Shown here in pieces: positions 10,850 through 21,352 of a stretch of DNA of 64,000 nucleotides. The stretch's first letter is position 1; the number at the start of each line of letters is the position of its first letter. The translations under genes and the position numbers were made by a program. Source of the stretch: Lonicera japonica (lineage: Eukaryota; Streptophyta; Magnoliopsida; Dipsacales; Caprifoliaceae); the NCBI GenBank assembly GCA_021464415.1, contig CM038463.1, positions 3,596,001 through 3,660,000 on the forward strand. The letters are read 5' to 3'. Below the pieces are notes generated by a model, which did no database searches, was not told where the DNA came from, and worked only from the letters and a program-made list of their open reading frames with translations.

Positions 10850-12546
10850 AAGAGTCACTTTTCCTTTAAAAATAACAAGGAAAGTGGCCTCTTAATTTGA
10901 GACGGAGGGTTGGTCAAAATTTAAGCAATTGACAATGGAGTTCATGTTGGAGTTAGCATTCAAGTTAATGATGCCAGCTTCACATGGATTTGCACCTGCA
11001 GTGGTTGTTAGACGTTGCACAGTGGCACAAGTATAGTATAACCTTATCGGTTGAGGGCTGCAATGGTAGTGATACTACCCTAATAACTAAAATAGAAGTG
11101 GTTAGACTAATATGGTGAGCTAAATGCCCGGGGGGAAGGGTAATCTTTGGTTGGCGTAGTGTTTTTATTTTTATTTTTATATATGTATATATCTCTGTTC
11201 AGCTGGCACTTGTGCATTTGTACGGCCCTAACTGTGACAAAGAGTGGAAGGGGCACCTTTGTTATTATACTTAACTATTCTCAGAGAGAGAAAATCCCAT
11301 GAAATTCTCTGGCATTTGACAGATACTCCTCCGCATAATCTTACCTATCATTTATACCACTCCCTATGGAAGATTTTATGGAACACCCAAGAAAATAAGC
11401 TTATGGTAAACTATTAATGCCATAGATTGTTTAAAATAGAGACGGGGTCTTGTTTGTGTATGGATGTGTGTGTTTAGATACATATATACTTCAAAATGTG
11501 AAAGAAAGAAATCGGGTATTTTTAAAGCCGTAATTATTGCATTGAGTAGTGCAAAAATCGCAAATGCCGGTTCCAAAGTGAAAGTTTTTTGCTTACAAAA
11601 GGAAGCACATGTAGTCTATGGGACATGCTGACAATGCCCAAAAGGGGAACCACAAATTTGGACATTGAGGCTAATGAATTTGTGATTATATTTTAAATAT
11701 TGGGATCACACTAAAATTACAAACAATAACGTTGAACTTGATTTAACACAATTCCGAAAAATAGACTTGCCCAGGGTTTCCATACAAGAGACCAATGATT
11801 CACCTATAGTGAGGAAAATCTAACGAAGGACCAAACTGAAACCATTAGCTAATACGTCAAACAGACCCTACATGAATGATAGGTAATCTTAAAGCATTGC
11901 GTAAGAGCCTCAAATATGTGAAAGCCATTATTCCATATCCAGTCAAAAACTACGAAGCGTCATAAAAAGCATTTTCTTGTTCTGTATGAATCACTGCTTA
12001 GGTTGCCTGTACAATCTGCTCAGCCAGTAACTTTTCCCCTCGCGATGAGTACTCTAAGGAAAGATATATTCTGAAGACGCAATTTGGGCTGTTATCTCCT
12101 CCAAAAAAAGTTTTGTTTTAGTTTTCTCTCTGTCATTTAATTGGCATTACTTTAGCTTCAATTCATGGTGCTAGCTTGCTAATAGAACATAATGATTGTT
12201 TATACATGACTTGTATAATGACAAAAACTTCAGTTGGATTATGTTTATTCACGGATCATATTACTGTTAAGTAGTTCCAATGTTGGTTTTGTTTTTTCAT
12301 TTTTTTTAACAAAGAGGCCTATTTTGTTTAGCTCCGGTATTTATGAACATTTTTGCTTTCTTTTGTGGGTGCTGTGACCTGCAAAATAATTGGTAAAAAC
12401 CATAGTCAACGTGCAAGGTTCAGTTTAGTTTTTAGTGGCATTTCATTGAACATTGAATTTTGATGCTTTGGGTCTCTTGAGTGATTTATTGACTGAAGCT
12501 GTTTCAGGATTATAAAAATTCACTCTTTTCGGGAATGTTGCTTCAG
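10850..12546. other. RRM intron 1, remainder; no other feature seen
   Basis: This is ordinary AT-rich plant intron-like DNA. Short open readings on both strands here have no recognisable domain. It ends with a pyrimidine-rich tract and the acceptor 'ttgcttcag' at 12546. Confidence 0.4.
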
Positions 12547-12608
12547 GAACCCAATCCTCGTAGATTGTTTGTTGGGAATTTGTCTCCCAAAGTGGAAGAA
12601 AATAATGT
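12547..12608 (+). CDS. RRM gene exon 2, start of RRM1
   Basis: The acceptor CAG is at 12544-12546. The exon reads EPNPRRLFVGNLSPKVEENN plus GT. RLFVGNLS is a textbook RNP2 strand. The exon ends with two bases of a Val codon completed by exon 3. The following intron begins GCAAGT, a GC-type donor. Confidence 0.7.
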
Positions 12609-12685
12609 GCAAGTGTTTTCTAACAATTTTTATGTTTAATCCTAGTTGTACATATGCTTTAGTCTGACTATATTTCACCTAGCAG

Positions 12686-12791
12686 GCGCTTGTTCTTTCA
12701 AGATGTTGGAGATGTTGATTGTATTGAATTTCCTGGTACTGCTGTTGGAAATTGCCATATTAATTTTGCAACCAAGAGGGGTGCTCGAAGG
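12686..12791 (+). CDS. RRM gene exon 3, rest of RRM1
   Basis: The exon starts G-CGC-TTG after acceptor CAG (12683-12685) and reads (V)RLFFQDVGDVDCIEF then PGTAVGNCHINFATKRGARR. It ends in phase 0 before the canonical donor GTATGT. The pattern alpha1, beta2, loop, beta3 (RNP1-like GNCHINFA) is that of an RRM. Confidence 0.75.
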
Positions 12792-13591
12792 GTATGTTGT
12801 GTTTCTTTTGGGAAAAAGAAATGCTATCGTTTTTTTTCCCCATTAATTTGGGCATTTATTCCTTGATGCACAATGATGTTGCAGGTAAATTTTCAGTAAT
12901 AACCATGTCCAACTTCATGTTATAAGTCCCCGGGTGTAGACCTCTTTGCGGATAGAAATGAAACCTAGGCAAACAACTCCTTAAGTAGAGAACAAGTGTA
13001 AAATTCATGATTGCAAAGTTCTTGATTATTCATTTTACTATGGCACTCCTTAAAACATACCAATATCTCTTAATTAAAATATCCTGAATTATATAAATAA
13101 GAAGCGTAAATGGAGATCAATCTAATCGTTGCTATCAAAAGAATTTGATAGTAGTTGTTGAAATAAATGATTGATTGCAAAATGCATATAATAGAGTAGT
13201 TTTAAAGTGTTTGGACTATAACAATTTCTAACACCTCAATTGAAACCAAAGACTCAAAGAGCCAAATTCAAAATGGATAGTCTCAAGGAATGGTAAAGTA
13301 ATGAGAAAGAACAAAACTTATCATGAGGTTCATTTTTTTTTTGAAACATAGCGTTTAGAACCTGTTGGTTCTATGGTACAAGGCAGGTGTGGTACTCACC
13401 TAGGGATGCGTTGTTGTTGCTGCTGCTTTATAGCTCCTTCAGGATTTGCTTATATTGGGATGCGGTTGGCCTTTGGTCTAACTGTTACTGGCATTTTTCT
13501 TTATGATTGGAGACCTCATCGCCTTCATATTTTTCGGACTTTCAAGTTGCATATAGTACCCATTTGTACTGTATGGTTGGTCGCTAATTTG

Positions 13592-14528
13592 TAGGAATGG
13601 CAACGGACCAGGTTCGGGGCAGGTTTGTCAAATCCCAAACCCGACCCGCATATATATAACTCCGCCCCGAACCCGAGACGGGTTTTGTTTATGTTTCCCA
13701 AACCCGCCCCGCCCCGCCCCGAATTAATTTTAAATCATACCACACTTTCTTTATTCAATGGCTCACATTCACAAAGTTAAATCAAATAACAATCTGTCTT
13801 CAATTCAAACATCAAAAGAGTAGAATAGCTACAATAATACAATTCAAATATCACAATTAATCTACTGAAACATTTAAAAGCACCAAATAAACTGAAGAAT
13901 AAAGACTATCCCAAATAAAATTCTCAATTCCCAGTGTGCTCACAATCAATGATCGAAGTCTCGCATATACGCTAGCTGAAGAAGAAGAAGAAGAAGCAAA
14001 GAAGGGAGGCGTGTGGTACACTGGTACTGTGTCTGTCAGTCTGTGTCTGTGTGTGGCTTTGCGGAAGAAGAAGATCGACGAAGGGAGGCGGTCGGTGTGG
14101 TAGAGTGGTATTGTGTCCGTGTGTGGCTTACTGGTTTTGCGGAGGAAGAATAAGATCGAAGAAGGGAGGCTTTGGAGAAGAAGAAGAAGAAGATCGAAGA
14201 AGTGAAGGGAGGCGGCGGTGGAGGAAGAGAGAAAATGACTAAATGAGAAATAAGATATTTAGATGGGCTGTGCGGCTGTGAATTGTGGCTTGTGGGCAAG
14301 GATGTTTAGGGTTTATAAGTGTGTATATATATATATATATATAAATATATGCGGGCCGGGTCGGGCCGGGTTTTTAATGGTAAAACCCGAACCCGCCCCG
14401 AACCCGGTCGGGTTTTTTTTTTTAAATACCAAACCCGCTCCGCTTATACAAAAACCCATCTAAAACCCGCTCCATTCAGGTCGGGACGGGTCGGGAACCC
14501 GCCGGGTTGGGTTATTTTGCCACCCCTA
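13592..14528. mobile_element. Non-autonomous hAT element (937 bp) in RRM intron 3
   Basis: An exact 8-bp target duplication, CTAATTTG, flanks it (13584-13591 and 14529-14536). The ends are TAGGAATGGCAAC and GTTATTTTGCCACCCCTA (complement TAGGGGTGGCAAAATAAC). Both subtermini are packed with AACCCG/CGGGTT words (13600-13720 and 14350-14515). An 8-bp duplication plus TAGGG/AATGGCAA ends is a plant hAT signature. The interior holds GAAGAAGA and TA simple repeats and no transposase. Confidence 0.92.
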
Positions 14529-14667
14529 CTAATTTGTAACACATCACTCCTTCCCGAGAATAACAATTACTTTTAAGTGGCTGGTTGATGGCTTATTAAG
14601 TTGGGTTATCTTTCTTTTCTTTTCTTTTTTATTTAACTTTACCCTCATTTTATATGCCAAATTATAT

Positions 14668-14847
14668 TCCCCACGCCTGGTTTTCATGGTCATTAGACTT
14701 TTCTATGGGAGAATCTCAAAGAATTACGTAAACAAGGGGGCTAACTGGATTAAGTTAAAAAAATTAGAAACTACCCCTCCCAGTTACATTACGCTTTGAG
14801 ATTCCCTCACATGCCGGGGGGAAGTCTAATGACTATGGAAACTGGGG
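14668..14847. mobile_element. Fold-back MITE-like element in RRM intron 3
   Basis: The two halves are inverted copies: 'catggtcattagactt' at the left pairs with 'aagtctaatgactatgg' at the right, and 'gagaatctcaaag' with 'ctttgagattccc'. The outer ends are runs of C and G. A related fold-back sequence is at 51431-51610. I could not find a clear target duplication. Confidence 0.65.
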
Positions 14848-15967
14848 GTAAGTATTGGGTGGCAAAGCAAAAGGAAAGCCTTATTAGTTTTTGGCAAAGT
14901 CCATTATTCAGCTCAATACGCCTTCAATTATACTTTCACGGCCTATCCATATTTTGCCTAGGGGCTGGGCAATGGGCTTTGGAACCCCAACTCTTTTCCG
15001 GATACTGTCAACTCTGCTGCTCTATTAGCCTAGAGTTTTATTAAAAAACAACTTGCAGTTATGTCAAATCACAAGGAAGAGTTATGGAACTTACCTATAA
15101 ATACCAAAATAACTGTAAATTGTTTACGGTGTTACCTCAAGTTCAATAAACCATAAAACTCTAGAAGACAATAATTTCACCTTATAAGTGAAGCAAGATT
15201 GCGTGACTTACTGATGTTTAAAAGGCAGTGAGGTGGTTTCAACGCGAGGCATATGGTAAGATTATTATTTGAGTACTTAAATTTTGAAATGGCATCTAGA
15301 GTTTGTTAGGGGAGTGTTCTATAGCCTTTTCTTAGTGTTTAAGTATACATAGCCCATTTTTCTCAAGTCGCAACTCTTCTTGTAGAAACCTCCTTCAACT
15401 GATCTAGTCAGTAAGAAAGCCAGATGCTTCTCCTGCAGGCCGAAACATTTCCTTCGAATAGTTTGCGACATAGAAAGCCAAGAATCATTCCAGAAATCCA
15501 GAGTTGCCATTTCCAATGATCCACTGGGGGTGGGCATAGTTGATCATAGCATTTGCCGGAAAAGATAGGAAGCGTAATGGATCCCTTACTTTCAACTGGA
15601 CCTTCTTTCTTCTCCTACGGACCCCTGAGAAAGTCACTACCATTTTCCCAATATTATTGAATAACACAGCCTGGGGCTAAGATAACTCAAGTGGGTTCTA
15701 TGAATGTGAGGGTGTGGACTGATAAATGACATGAGAGTGTGTAGATTGACAAATGTAAAGCAATTTTGATTGTTTGATATATATAAATCGGGTAGACTAA
15801 AATTGATGTTGTGCGTTATGAGAGAGAAGACATTTTCAAATGAAGTTATCCTAAATAGATATCACCGTGAATATGATTTACTTTATGTTATTTAGCTATG
15901 TTTTATGTATGTCAGTGTAATGGTTATCCTTCATCCACCTTTTTGTATAAAATCATCATTTATGCAG
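14848..15967. other. RRM intron 3, remainder
   Basis: There is no supported gene. Minus-strand readings at 15319-15667 are open but match nothing I recognise. The stretch ends with acceptor 'tttatgcag' at 15967. Confidence 0.4.
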
Positions 15968-16114
15968 GCTATGAGGGAGAAGAATAACAGAAGGCTCGAG
16001 GGTCAACGTGTTTGGTGCAACCTAAAACTAAAGCCCAAGAAAGATAAATTTGAAGGACAAATGATACTGGAACAAGATATCATGGTGCTTAATGATATTA
16101 ATGATATCAATAGG
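15968..16114 (+). CDS. RRM gene exon 4, end of RRM1 and linker
   Basis: It reads AMREKNNRRLEGQRVWCNLK then LKPKKDKFEGQMILEQDIMV and LNDINDINR, in phase with exon 3. The alpha2/beta4 pattern (AMREKNNRRLEGQRVWC) closes RRM1. The donor GTAATC follows. The LNDINDIN stretch contains a 12-base near-duplication (AATGATATT/AATGATATC), a possible site of recent slippage. Confidence 0.7.
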
Positions 16115-16209
16115 GTAATCTTGTTAATCAAACCAACTCCTTTGTTTTAGAATCTAATTTGGAACAAGTTGCTCGTTCGTATTTTGCATCATCTAACTTT
16201 TAATTGCAG

Positions 16210-16309
16210 GTTCGGGTGTGCTAGAGGCAAAGTATGAAAAATGTGGAGGAGCTGATGGAAGAGTTCTTGATGTGCTTCTGCCAAAACATCTTATTGAGAA
16301 AAACAAGGG
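16210..16309 (+). CDS. RRM gene exon 5, first half of RRM2
   Basis: After acceptor TTGCAG the exon reads (GT)SGVLEAKYEKCGGADGRV then LDVLLPKHLIEKNK plus GG, with donor GTTAGT. It fits RRM2 up to just before RNP1. It enters with two bases of a codon, while exon 4 ends on a codon boundary, so the visible junction 4/5 is out of frame. Confidence 0.65.
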
Positions 16310-17276
16310 GTTAGTAAACAGATGCTGCCTCATTAGCCACAAGAACTGCATTAGAGAATTATTTTTGAACCAAGAAAGGCTTTTTTAGTTTAAGGGACAA
16401 TGGAGTTCATGCCTTCTAAGATTCAGGGCTAGCACATTAACCAAATTTTATACAAGCCCTCATCATGATTGATGATTCTAACCCAATTCAATATTGATAG
16501 AATCCGATGATAATAGTGGTAGACCACCACTAGTTTAAATGTTCTGTTCTTAGAGAAAAAATGGTTCTCAACAAAGCCCTAACCATGTACTCCCCGCAAT
16601 CAAGTCCAATCATATCACTCAAACAATGAACCCTAACCATAACAGCCCACCAAACTCGGTCTTGGAACAGTTTGATACAATTGCAAGTTTGACACAGCTT
16701 TGGACTAACTTGAGAATGCATTCCTTGTGTAGAAATAACAGCCCCGACCATGTTTGGGACTATACTTAAAAAGCCTCGAGAATCCGTGCCTTGGCAGTGC
16801 GATTTAAAAGCATGTTACAGAGTCCAGAAACTTTAGAATGACATTTTTAAGTGTTGAAGACATCATTTTCTGCTTTTAGTGCTACATGATGGAAATCCAT
16901 TCAATTTTTAATGTTTAGGGACTATATTTGCTCTTCTTAAGTTTCTATGACATGCTGTTAAATCTTACCACCTGCTAGTGTGAGGTGTTTAATACTCTTT
17001 GTTTTTAGCGAAGCATAATGTACTTTCTTAATTAATCCCAAAATACATTGTAGAATTATATTCACTACTAACATACGCCCTTAGTCATACTACCTCTCTC
17101 AAGCAATTCCAAGTTAAGAGTTGCACTTAAAGTTCAATATATTTATATTAGAATTTGTGCATAGATTTTTACTTTGGCCTGGGTCGATATTCTCTTCGGG
17201 TTTTTCCCTTTTTCTTTTCTAACATGACTAAGGGTACGTTCTATTTTTAACAAGTTCACTTTGATTTGTTTTTCAG
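16310..17276. other. RRM intron 5; left arm of the inverted repeat begins inside it
   Basis: The donor is GTTAGT at 16310 and the acceptor TTTTTCAG ends at 17276. Nothing coding is supported. The inverted repeat arm starts at about 16539. Confidence 0.55.
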
Positions 17277-17653
17277 GAGGGCATTTATTAGATTTAATAC
17301 GAAACAAGCCGTGGAATATGCATTGATCCTCAATAACAGACAAAGGTTGGAGCCCAGCATCCGTGTGCCAACATATACGGCTCACCCCGCTGAAAACATA
17401 CATAGTGGTGGCTCAGGTGGAATCTATGGTTTCGAGACTGAGAGGGGTGGCTATGTTTTCGAAGATCATAAATATTATAAAGGTTTGATTCAAGTGCCTC
17501 TCTGTTTGTCTATGTTTATTTTCTTTAAATAACTTCGTATTTTCAGTTTCTTAATTGGTACGGTTTAGGAAGGTTTTTATCTAATTGAATTCATGTTGCA
17601 TGATAATGCAGTCCCACAAAAAATAACATTTACCTAAAGCTTAGCGGGACATC
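16539..17653 (+). repeat. Inverted repeat, left arm (~1.1 kb)
   Basis: Read on the opposite strand, this segment is matched by 17869-18993 over its full length with only scattered differences. Outer ends: 'atgttctgttcttagag' here against 'ctctaagaacaaaacat' there. Inner ends: 'agcgggacatc' against 'gatgtcccgct'. The arm holds part of intron 5, exon 6 and its downstream donor. Confidence 0.93.
17277..17482 (+). CDS. RRM gene exon 6, RNP1 and C-terminal segment
   Basis: With the GG of exon 5 it gives G-RAFIRFNTKQAVEYALIL, then NNRQRLEPSIRVPTYTAH and a Gly-rich part ending EDHKYYK. RAFIRF is the RNP1 core of RRM2. The acceptor is TTTTTCAG and the donor GTTTGA. The Ala-Val-Glu-Tyr here is Ala-Val-Glu-Asp in the inverted copy. 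This is the last exon found. Confidence 0.75.
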
Positions 17654-17868
17654 AAACTGGGTTCTGAGTTCTCGATGGTTGCATAATATTGGGAATATGT
17701 ATTGAGATTCTTAAATCTATATATTCATTTTTAATATGAAATAAATGTCATGGAGGTAGAAAAAAAATCCTTCGGAGAGAAACAAGGAAGATAACAACTA
17801 TGAAAACAATGAAATTGCATGAAAACTGGAAGAACGAAGTTTTGCTTGAAAACAGACGTGAGAATTGA
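17654..17868. other. Spacer (loop) of the inverted repeat
   Basis: About 215 unpaired, AT-rich bases without coding signal lie between the arms. A transcript through the region would form a long stem with this loop. Confidence 0.8.
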
Positions 17869-18993
17869 GATGTCCCGCTAAGTTTCAGGTAAATGTTATT
17901 TTTTGTGGGGCTGCATTATCATGCAACATGAATTCAATTAGATAAAGACCTTCCTAAACTGTAACAATTAAGAAACTGAAAATACGAAGTTATTTAAAGA
18001 AAATAAACATAAGACAAATAGAGAAGCACTTGAATCAAACCTTTATAATACTTATGATTTTCGAAAATATAGCCACCCCTCTCAGTCTCAAAACCATAAA
18101 TTCCACCCGAGCCACCACTATGTATGTTTTCAGTGGGGTGAGCCGTATATGTTGGCACACGGATGCTGGGCTCCAACCTTTGTCTGTTATTGAGGATCAA
18201 TGCATCTTCCACGGCTTGTTTCGTATTAAATCTAATAAATGCCCTCGTGAAAAACAAATCAAAGTGAACTTGTTAAAAATAGAACGTACCCTTAGTCATG
18301 TTAGAAAAGAAAAAGGGAAAAACCCGAAAAGAATATCGACCCAGGCCAAAGTAAAAATCTATGCACAAATTCCAATATAAATATATTGAACTTTAAGTAC
18401 AACTCTTAACTTGGAATTGCTTGAGAGGTAGTGTGACTAAGGGCGTATATTAGTAGTGAATATAATTCTACAATGTAGTTTGGGATTAGTTAAGCAAGTA
18501 CATTATGCTTCGCTAAAAACAAAGAATATTAAACACCTCAAACTAGCAGGTAGTAAGATTTAACAGCATGTCATAGAAACTTAACAAGAGCAAATATAGT
18601 CCCTAAACATTAAAAATTGAATGGATTTCCATCATGTAGCACGAAAAGCAGAAAATGATGTCTTCAACACTAAAAAATGTCATTCTAAAGTTTCTGGACT
18701 TTGTAACATGCTTTTAAATCGCACTGCCAAGGCACGGATTCTCGAGGCATTTTAAGTATAGTCCCAAACATGGTCGGGGCTGTTATTTCTACACAAGGAA
18801 TGTATTCTCAAGTTAGTCCAAAGCTGTGTCAAACTTGCAATTGTATCAAACTGTTCCAAGATGGGGTTTAGTGGGATGCTATGGTTAGGGTTCATTGTTT
18901 GAGTGATATGATTTGGCGCTGATTGGACTTGATTGCGGGGAGTACATGGTTAAGGCTTTGTTGAGAACCATTTTTTCTCTAAGAACAAAACAT
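17869..18993 (-). repeat. Inverted repeat, right arm (~1.1 kb)
   Basis: This is the reverse-complement copy of 16539-17653. It differs by point changes and a short local duplication near 18915-18993 ('tggcgct.attggacttga' occurs twice). The right end abuts the gypsy remnant near 19005. Confidence 0.93.
18041..18246 (-). pseudogene. Inverted second copy of RRM exon 6, splice acceptor lost
   Basis: It is the same 206-base length as 17277-17482 and stays open throughout, with the RAFIRF RNP1 core. The bases before it on the minus strand are AC rather than AG (plus-strand gt at 18247-18248), so the acceptor that works in the left arm is destroyed. The donor GTTTGA remains. It cannot be spliced as an exon in the usual way. 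Confidence 0.8.
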
Positions 18994-19004
18994 GGCGCTA
19001 ATTG

Positions 19005-19835
19005 GACTTGATGGACAGTTTGAAAGAACTAGTCAAGTAGTTCATGGCTAGGTTCATAACAAGTAATAGAGTAGTGAAAAGCCCAGAGGCCTTGACCAAT
19101 CTGAGAAAATGAAGAGATGAAACTCTTAAGGAGTACTCCGCGAGGTACTAGGAAATGTACCAAGAAGCAGAGGGTTGTGATCTTCGGTTCACTTTTAACA
19201 CATTTAGGTACCGTTTGCCTAAAGATGGCAACGGCATATACAATTCCTTGAACCGCTAGCCCCTCAGTCCTTCAATGAGTTACTATCAAGAATATGTGAG
19301 TACGCCTAAGTTGAAGATGATGAAATGATGGTTAGTAATGGAAGAAAATAAGGCAAAAATAATAGATGGGTTGACAAATCTAAGAGACAGAGAAGGGATA
19401 ATCTCTCTCAGATCGGGGACAATGGCTATAAAGGCGTCCATACGATTTTCATAAAGTTGATCCATAAAATCATGTTCCAGATCAAAGACGAGTCGTACTT
19501 CGAATGGCCAAGACCTCCGAGTAGTGACCCAGAAAAGAGGAACAAGAAATTGAGGTGCTCATACCACAAGGAACATGGGCATAAAATAGAATAATCTAAA
19601 ACCCTAAGCAGTTTTTGGAAGGTCTTGTGACAAAGGGGCCATCTAGTCGAGTTTGTGAAGACTGCCAAGAAGGTAGGGAAAAAGAAGATGGGCAACAGCA
19701 ATGATGATGAGCTTGTCGAGAAGATGGTCCCAAAAACATTCAGTGCGGTGATAGTCGTGATCCATGGTTATACCAACCAGGACTATGCAACAAAGAACGC
19801 CATTAGAGCCTACGTTAAGAGGGCGTGATGCATTG
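19005..19835 (+). pseudogene. gypsy gag remnant
   Basis: The reading DSLKELVK, a stop, then FMARFITSNRVVKSPEAL, TNLRK, a stop, then RDETLKEYSARY and EMYQEAEGCDL matches the capsid region of plant gypsy Gag. Later LRCSYHKEHGHKIE is a knuckle-like Cys/His motif (C-x-Y-H-x-x-x-G-H). Many stops are present, so it is not translatable. Confidence 0.75.
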
Positions 19836-19959
19836 ATGCGTTGAGAAAGTGTTTACGGCCGAAGTTCTATTCGTCAGTGTACAAAAAAAAATAAGAGACA
19901 GGCGGTCTTATGAGATTAAGTTCACTGAAGAAGACATGTGAGGGGTAGATACACCCACA

Positions 19960-20500
19960 TAATGATGCGTTGGTACTCATTGTTAACATAAATACTTTTA
20001 ACGTTAAGAGAGTGCTGATTGATCCAGTGAGCTCACCTGAGATAATGTATCACAGCATGTTTAAGAAGTTGAATCTCTTGCCCTCTCAGGTCAAGAGAAT
20101 TGATTCTCCCGTGTTTAGTTTCAGCAGAAAGGCAATATGGCCAATTGCCATAACAGAGTTACTAGTTTAGTTAGGACCTAAACAGAAGACTGTTGAGTTT
20201 ATTGTCATGGATACAGACTTTCCCTACAATGCAATTATTGACAGAGGGTGGTTAACCCAGATGAAGGCTATCACTTCTCCCCTTCATCAAAGACTCAAGT
20301 TCCCAACGAGTGAAGTAATTGTTGTTATACAAGAAAAACAAGAAGATGCCATATTTTGTTTCGAATTGGCGATGCAAGGTGCCGCGAATGCTAAATGCCC
20401 TATCGAACTAATTAAGAACGTTCAAGTAGGGGGCAAGATAGTTGAGGTACCTAGGACTATGGAGGCCGAGAATGTCGATAAAAATCAAGGAACGTGAAAA
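19960..20500 (+). pseudogene. gypsy protease region
   Basis: It reads VNINTFNVKRVLIDPVSSPE at the active-site position, where intact elements have D-G/T-G-S-S, so the catalytic loop is damaged. Downstream DFPYNAIIDRGWLTQMKAI then HQRLKFPT is the conserved segment between protease and RT of plant gypsy elements. A stop near 20168 splits the block. Confidence 0.75.
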
Positions 20501-20559
20501 GAAATTGATAAGCCTAAAGCCTTTAACAAGAGGGACAAGGCTTCCAAAAACTGTTAGCA

Positions 20560-21239
20560 ACTACAGTTGGGGCAGGCCTTCGAAGGTAGGACACGAGGGC
20601 TGCCGGAAAAGAAAGTGTTCGAAGAGATGGTTCAAGTTGCCGTGGTTGAAAATGGTAGTATAAATGAAAGGTTTTTCTTGATTGGCAGCTCCTTGCCGAG
20701 CGAAGAAATGGATCAAATGGCAAGTTTTTTTAAGGCAAATATCGACGTATTTACTTGGCAACCATCTGAAATGCCTAGCATTGATGCCAAGGTCATGTGC
20801 CATAAGCTACATATCAACAAAAATTATAAGCTAGTCGATCAAGCAGACGCACAGGAGGGCAGCCCCCGAAACTATTGGGGGTAGGGGCAATTAGGGAGGT
20901 TAAGTTCCCAAAGTAGATCTCTAACCCAGTTGTGGTCAAGAAAAAGAATGAGAAATAGTGCGTTTGCGTCGACTTTACAAACCTCAACAAAGCATGCCCT
21001 AAAGATAATTTCCACTCCCAAAAATTGATCAATTAATGGATTCAGCGGCTGGATATAAAAGAATGAGTTTTCTGGATGTATATTCCGATTACCATCAGAT
21101 CTTCTTATTTGGCCCAGACCAAAGAGAAACTACCTTTATCGGAACAATGGGCACGTATTGCTACAAGGTCATGCCCTTCGACCTTACGAATGCAAGCGCC
21201 ACTTACCAGAGGCTGGTAACCAAAATGTGTATAGAATAA
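20560..21239 (+). pseudogene. gypsy reverse transcriptase, N-terminal half only
   Basis: It reads FFKANIDVFTWQPSEMPSID, then in other frames AIREVKFPK and NPVVVKKKNEK, VDFTNLNKACPKDNF, and finally YSDYHQIFLFGPDQRETTFI with YCYKVMPFDLTNASATYQRL. These are the RT blocks up to just before the catalytic YVDD box. The reading stops at 21237-21239 and the 3' part of RT is deleted. Confidence 0.85.
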
Positions 21240-21352
21240 ATGGGGAAATCCATGGAATTATATGTGGGGGGTAATTGAAAAAGCTATACTTATAGAAGAC
21301 CAAGCATCCAAGCTCATTTCATCGACCGAGCTCCCATGCTTAGGGGGTAATT

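Larger units (their letters stand above)
9500..17482 (+). pseudogene. Tandem-RRM RNA-binding protein gene, 3'-truncated, probably a pseudogene
   Basis: Six exons can be followed: 9500-9517 (tentative), 12547-12608, 12686-12791, 15968-16114, 16210-16309 and 17277-17482. Together they read as two RNA-recognition motifs. RRM1 has RNP2 RLFVGNLS and an RNP1-like CHINFATKRGARRA. RRM2 has GRVLDVLLP and RNP1 KGRAFIRF, the latter created across the exon 5/6 junction. A Gly/Ser-rich segment follows. Junctions 2/3, 3/4 and 5/6 keep frame exactly. Junction 4/5 does not keep frame with the visible splice sites. No exon is seen after 17482; an inverted copy of 16539-17653 follows instead. The family binds RNA, often in splicing or other mRNA processing, but I do not recognise the specific protein. 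Introns of 3.0 and 3.2 kb hold transposons. Confidence 0.65.

Noticed and set aside
14036..14299. Ser/Pro/Thr-rich reading on the minus strand and its plus-strand counterpart
   Set aside because: It lies inside the hAT element and reads GAAGAAGA and CGGTG simple repeats in two frames; no gene structure.
15319..15667. Two overlapping minus-strand readings in RRM intron 3, considered as an organelle or retroelement fragment
   Set aside because: Neither reading matches a family I recognise, and they are short and in different frames.
19426..19701. Minus-strand reading opposite the gypsy gag
   Set aside because: It is the antisense of a recognisable gag segment on the plus strand.
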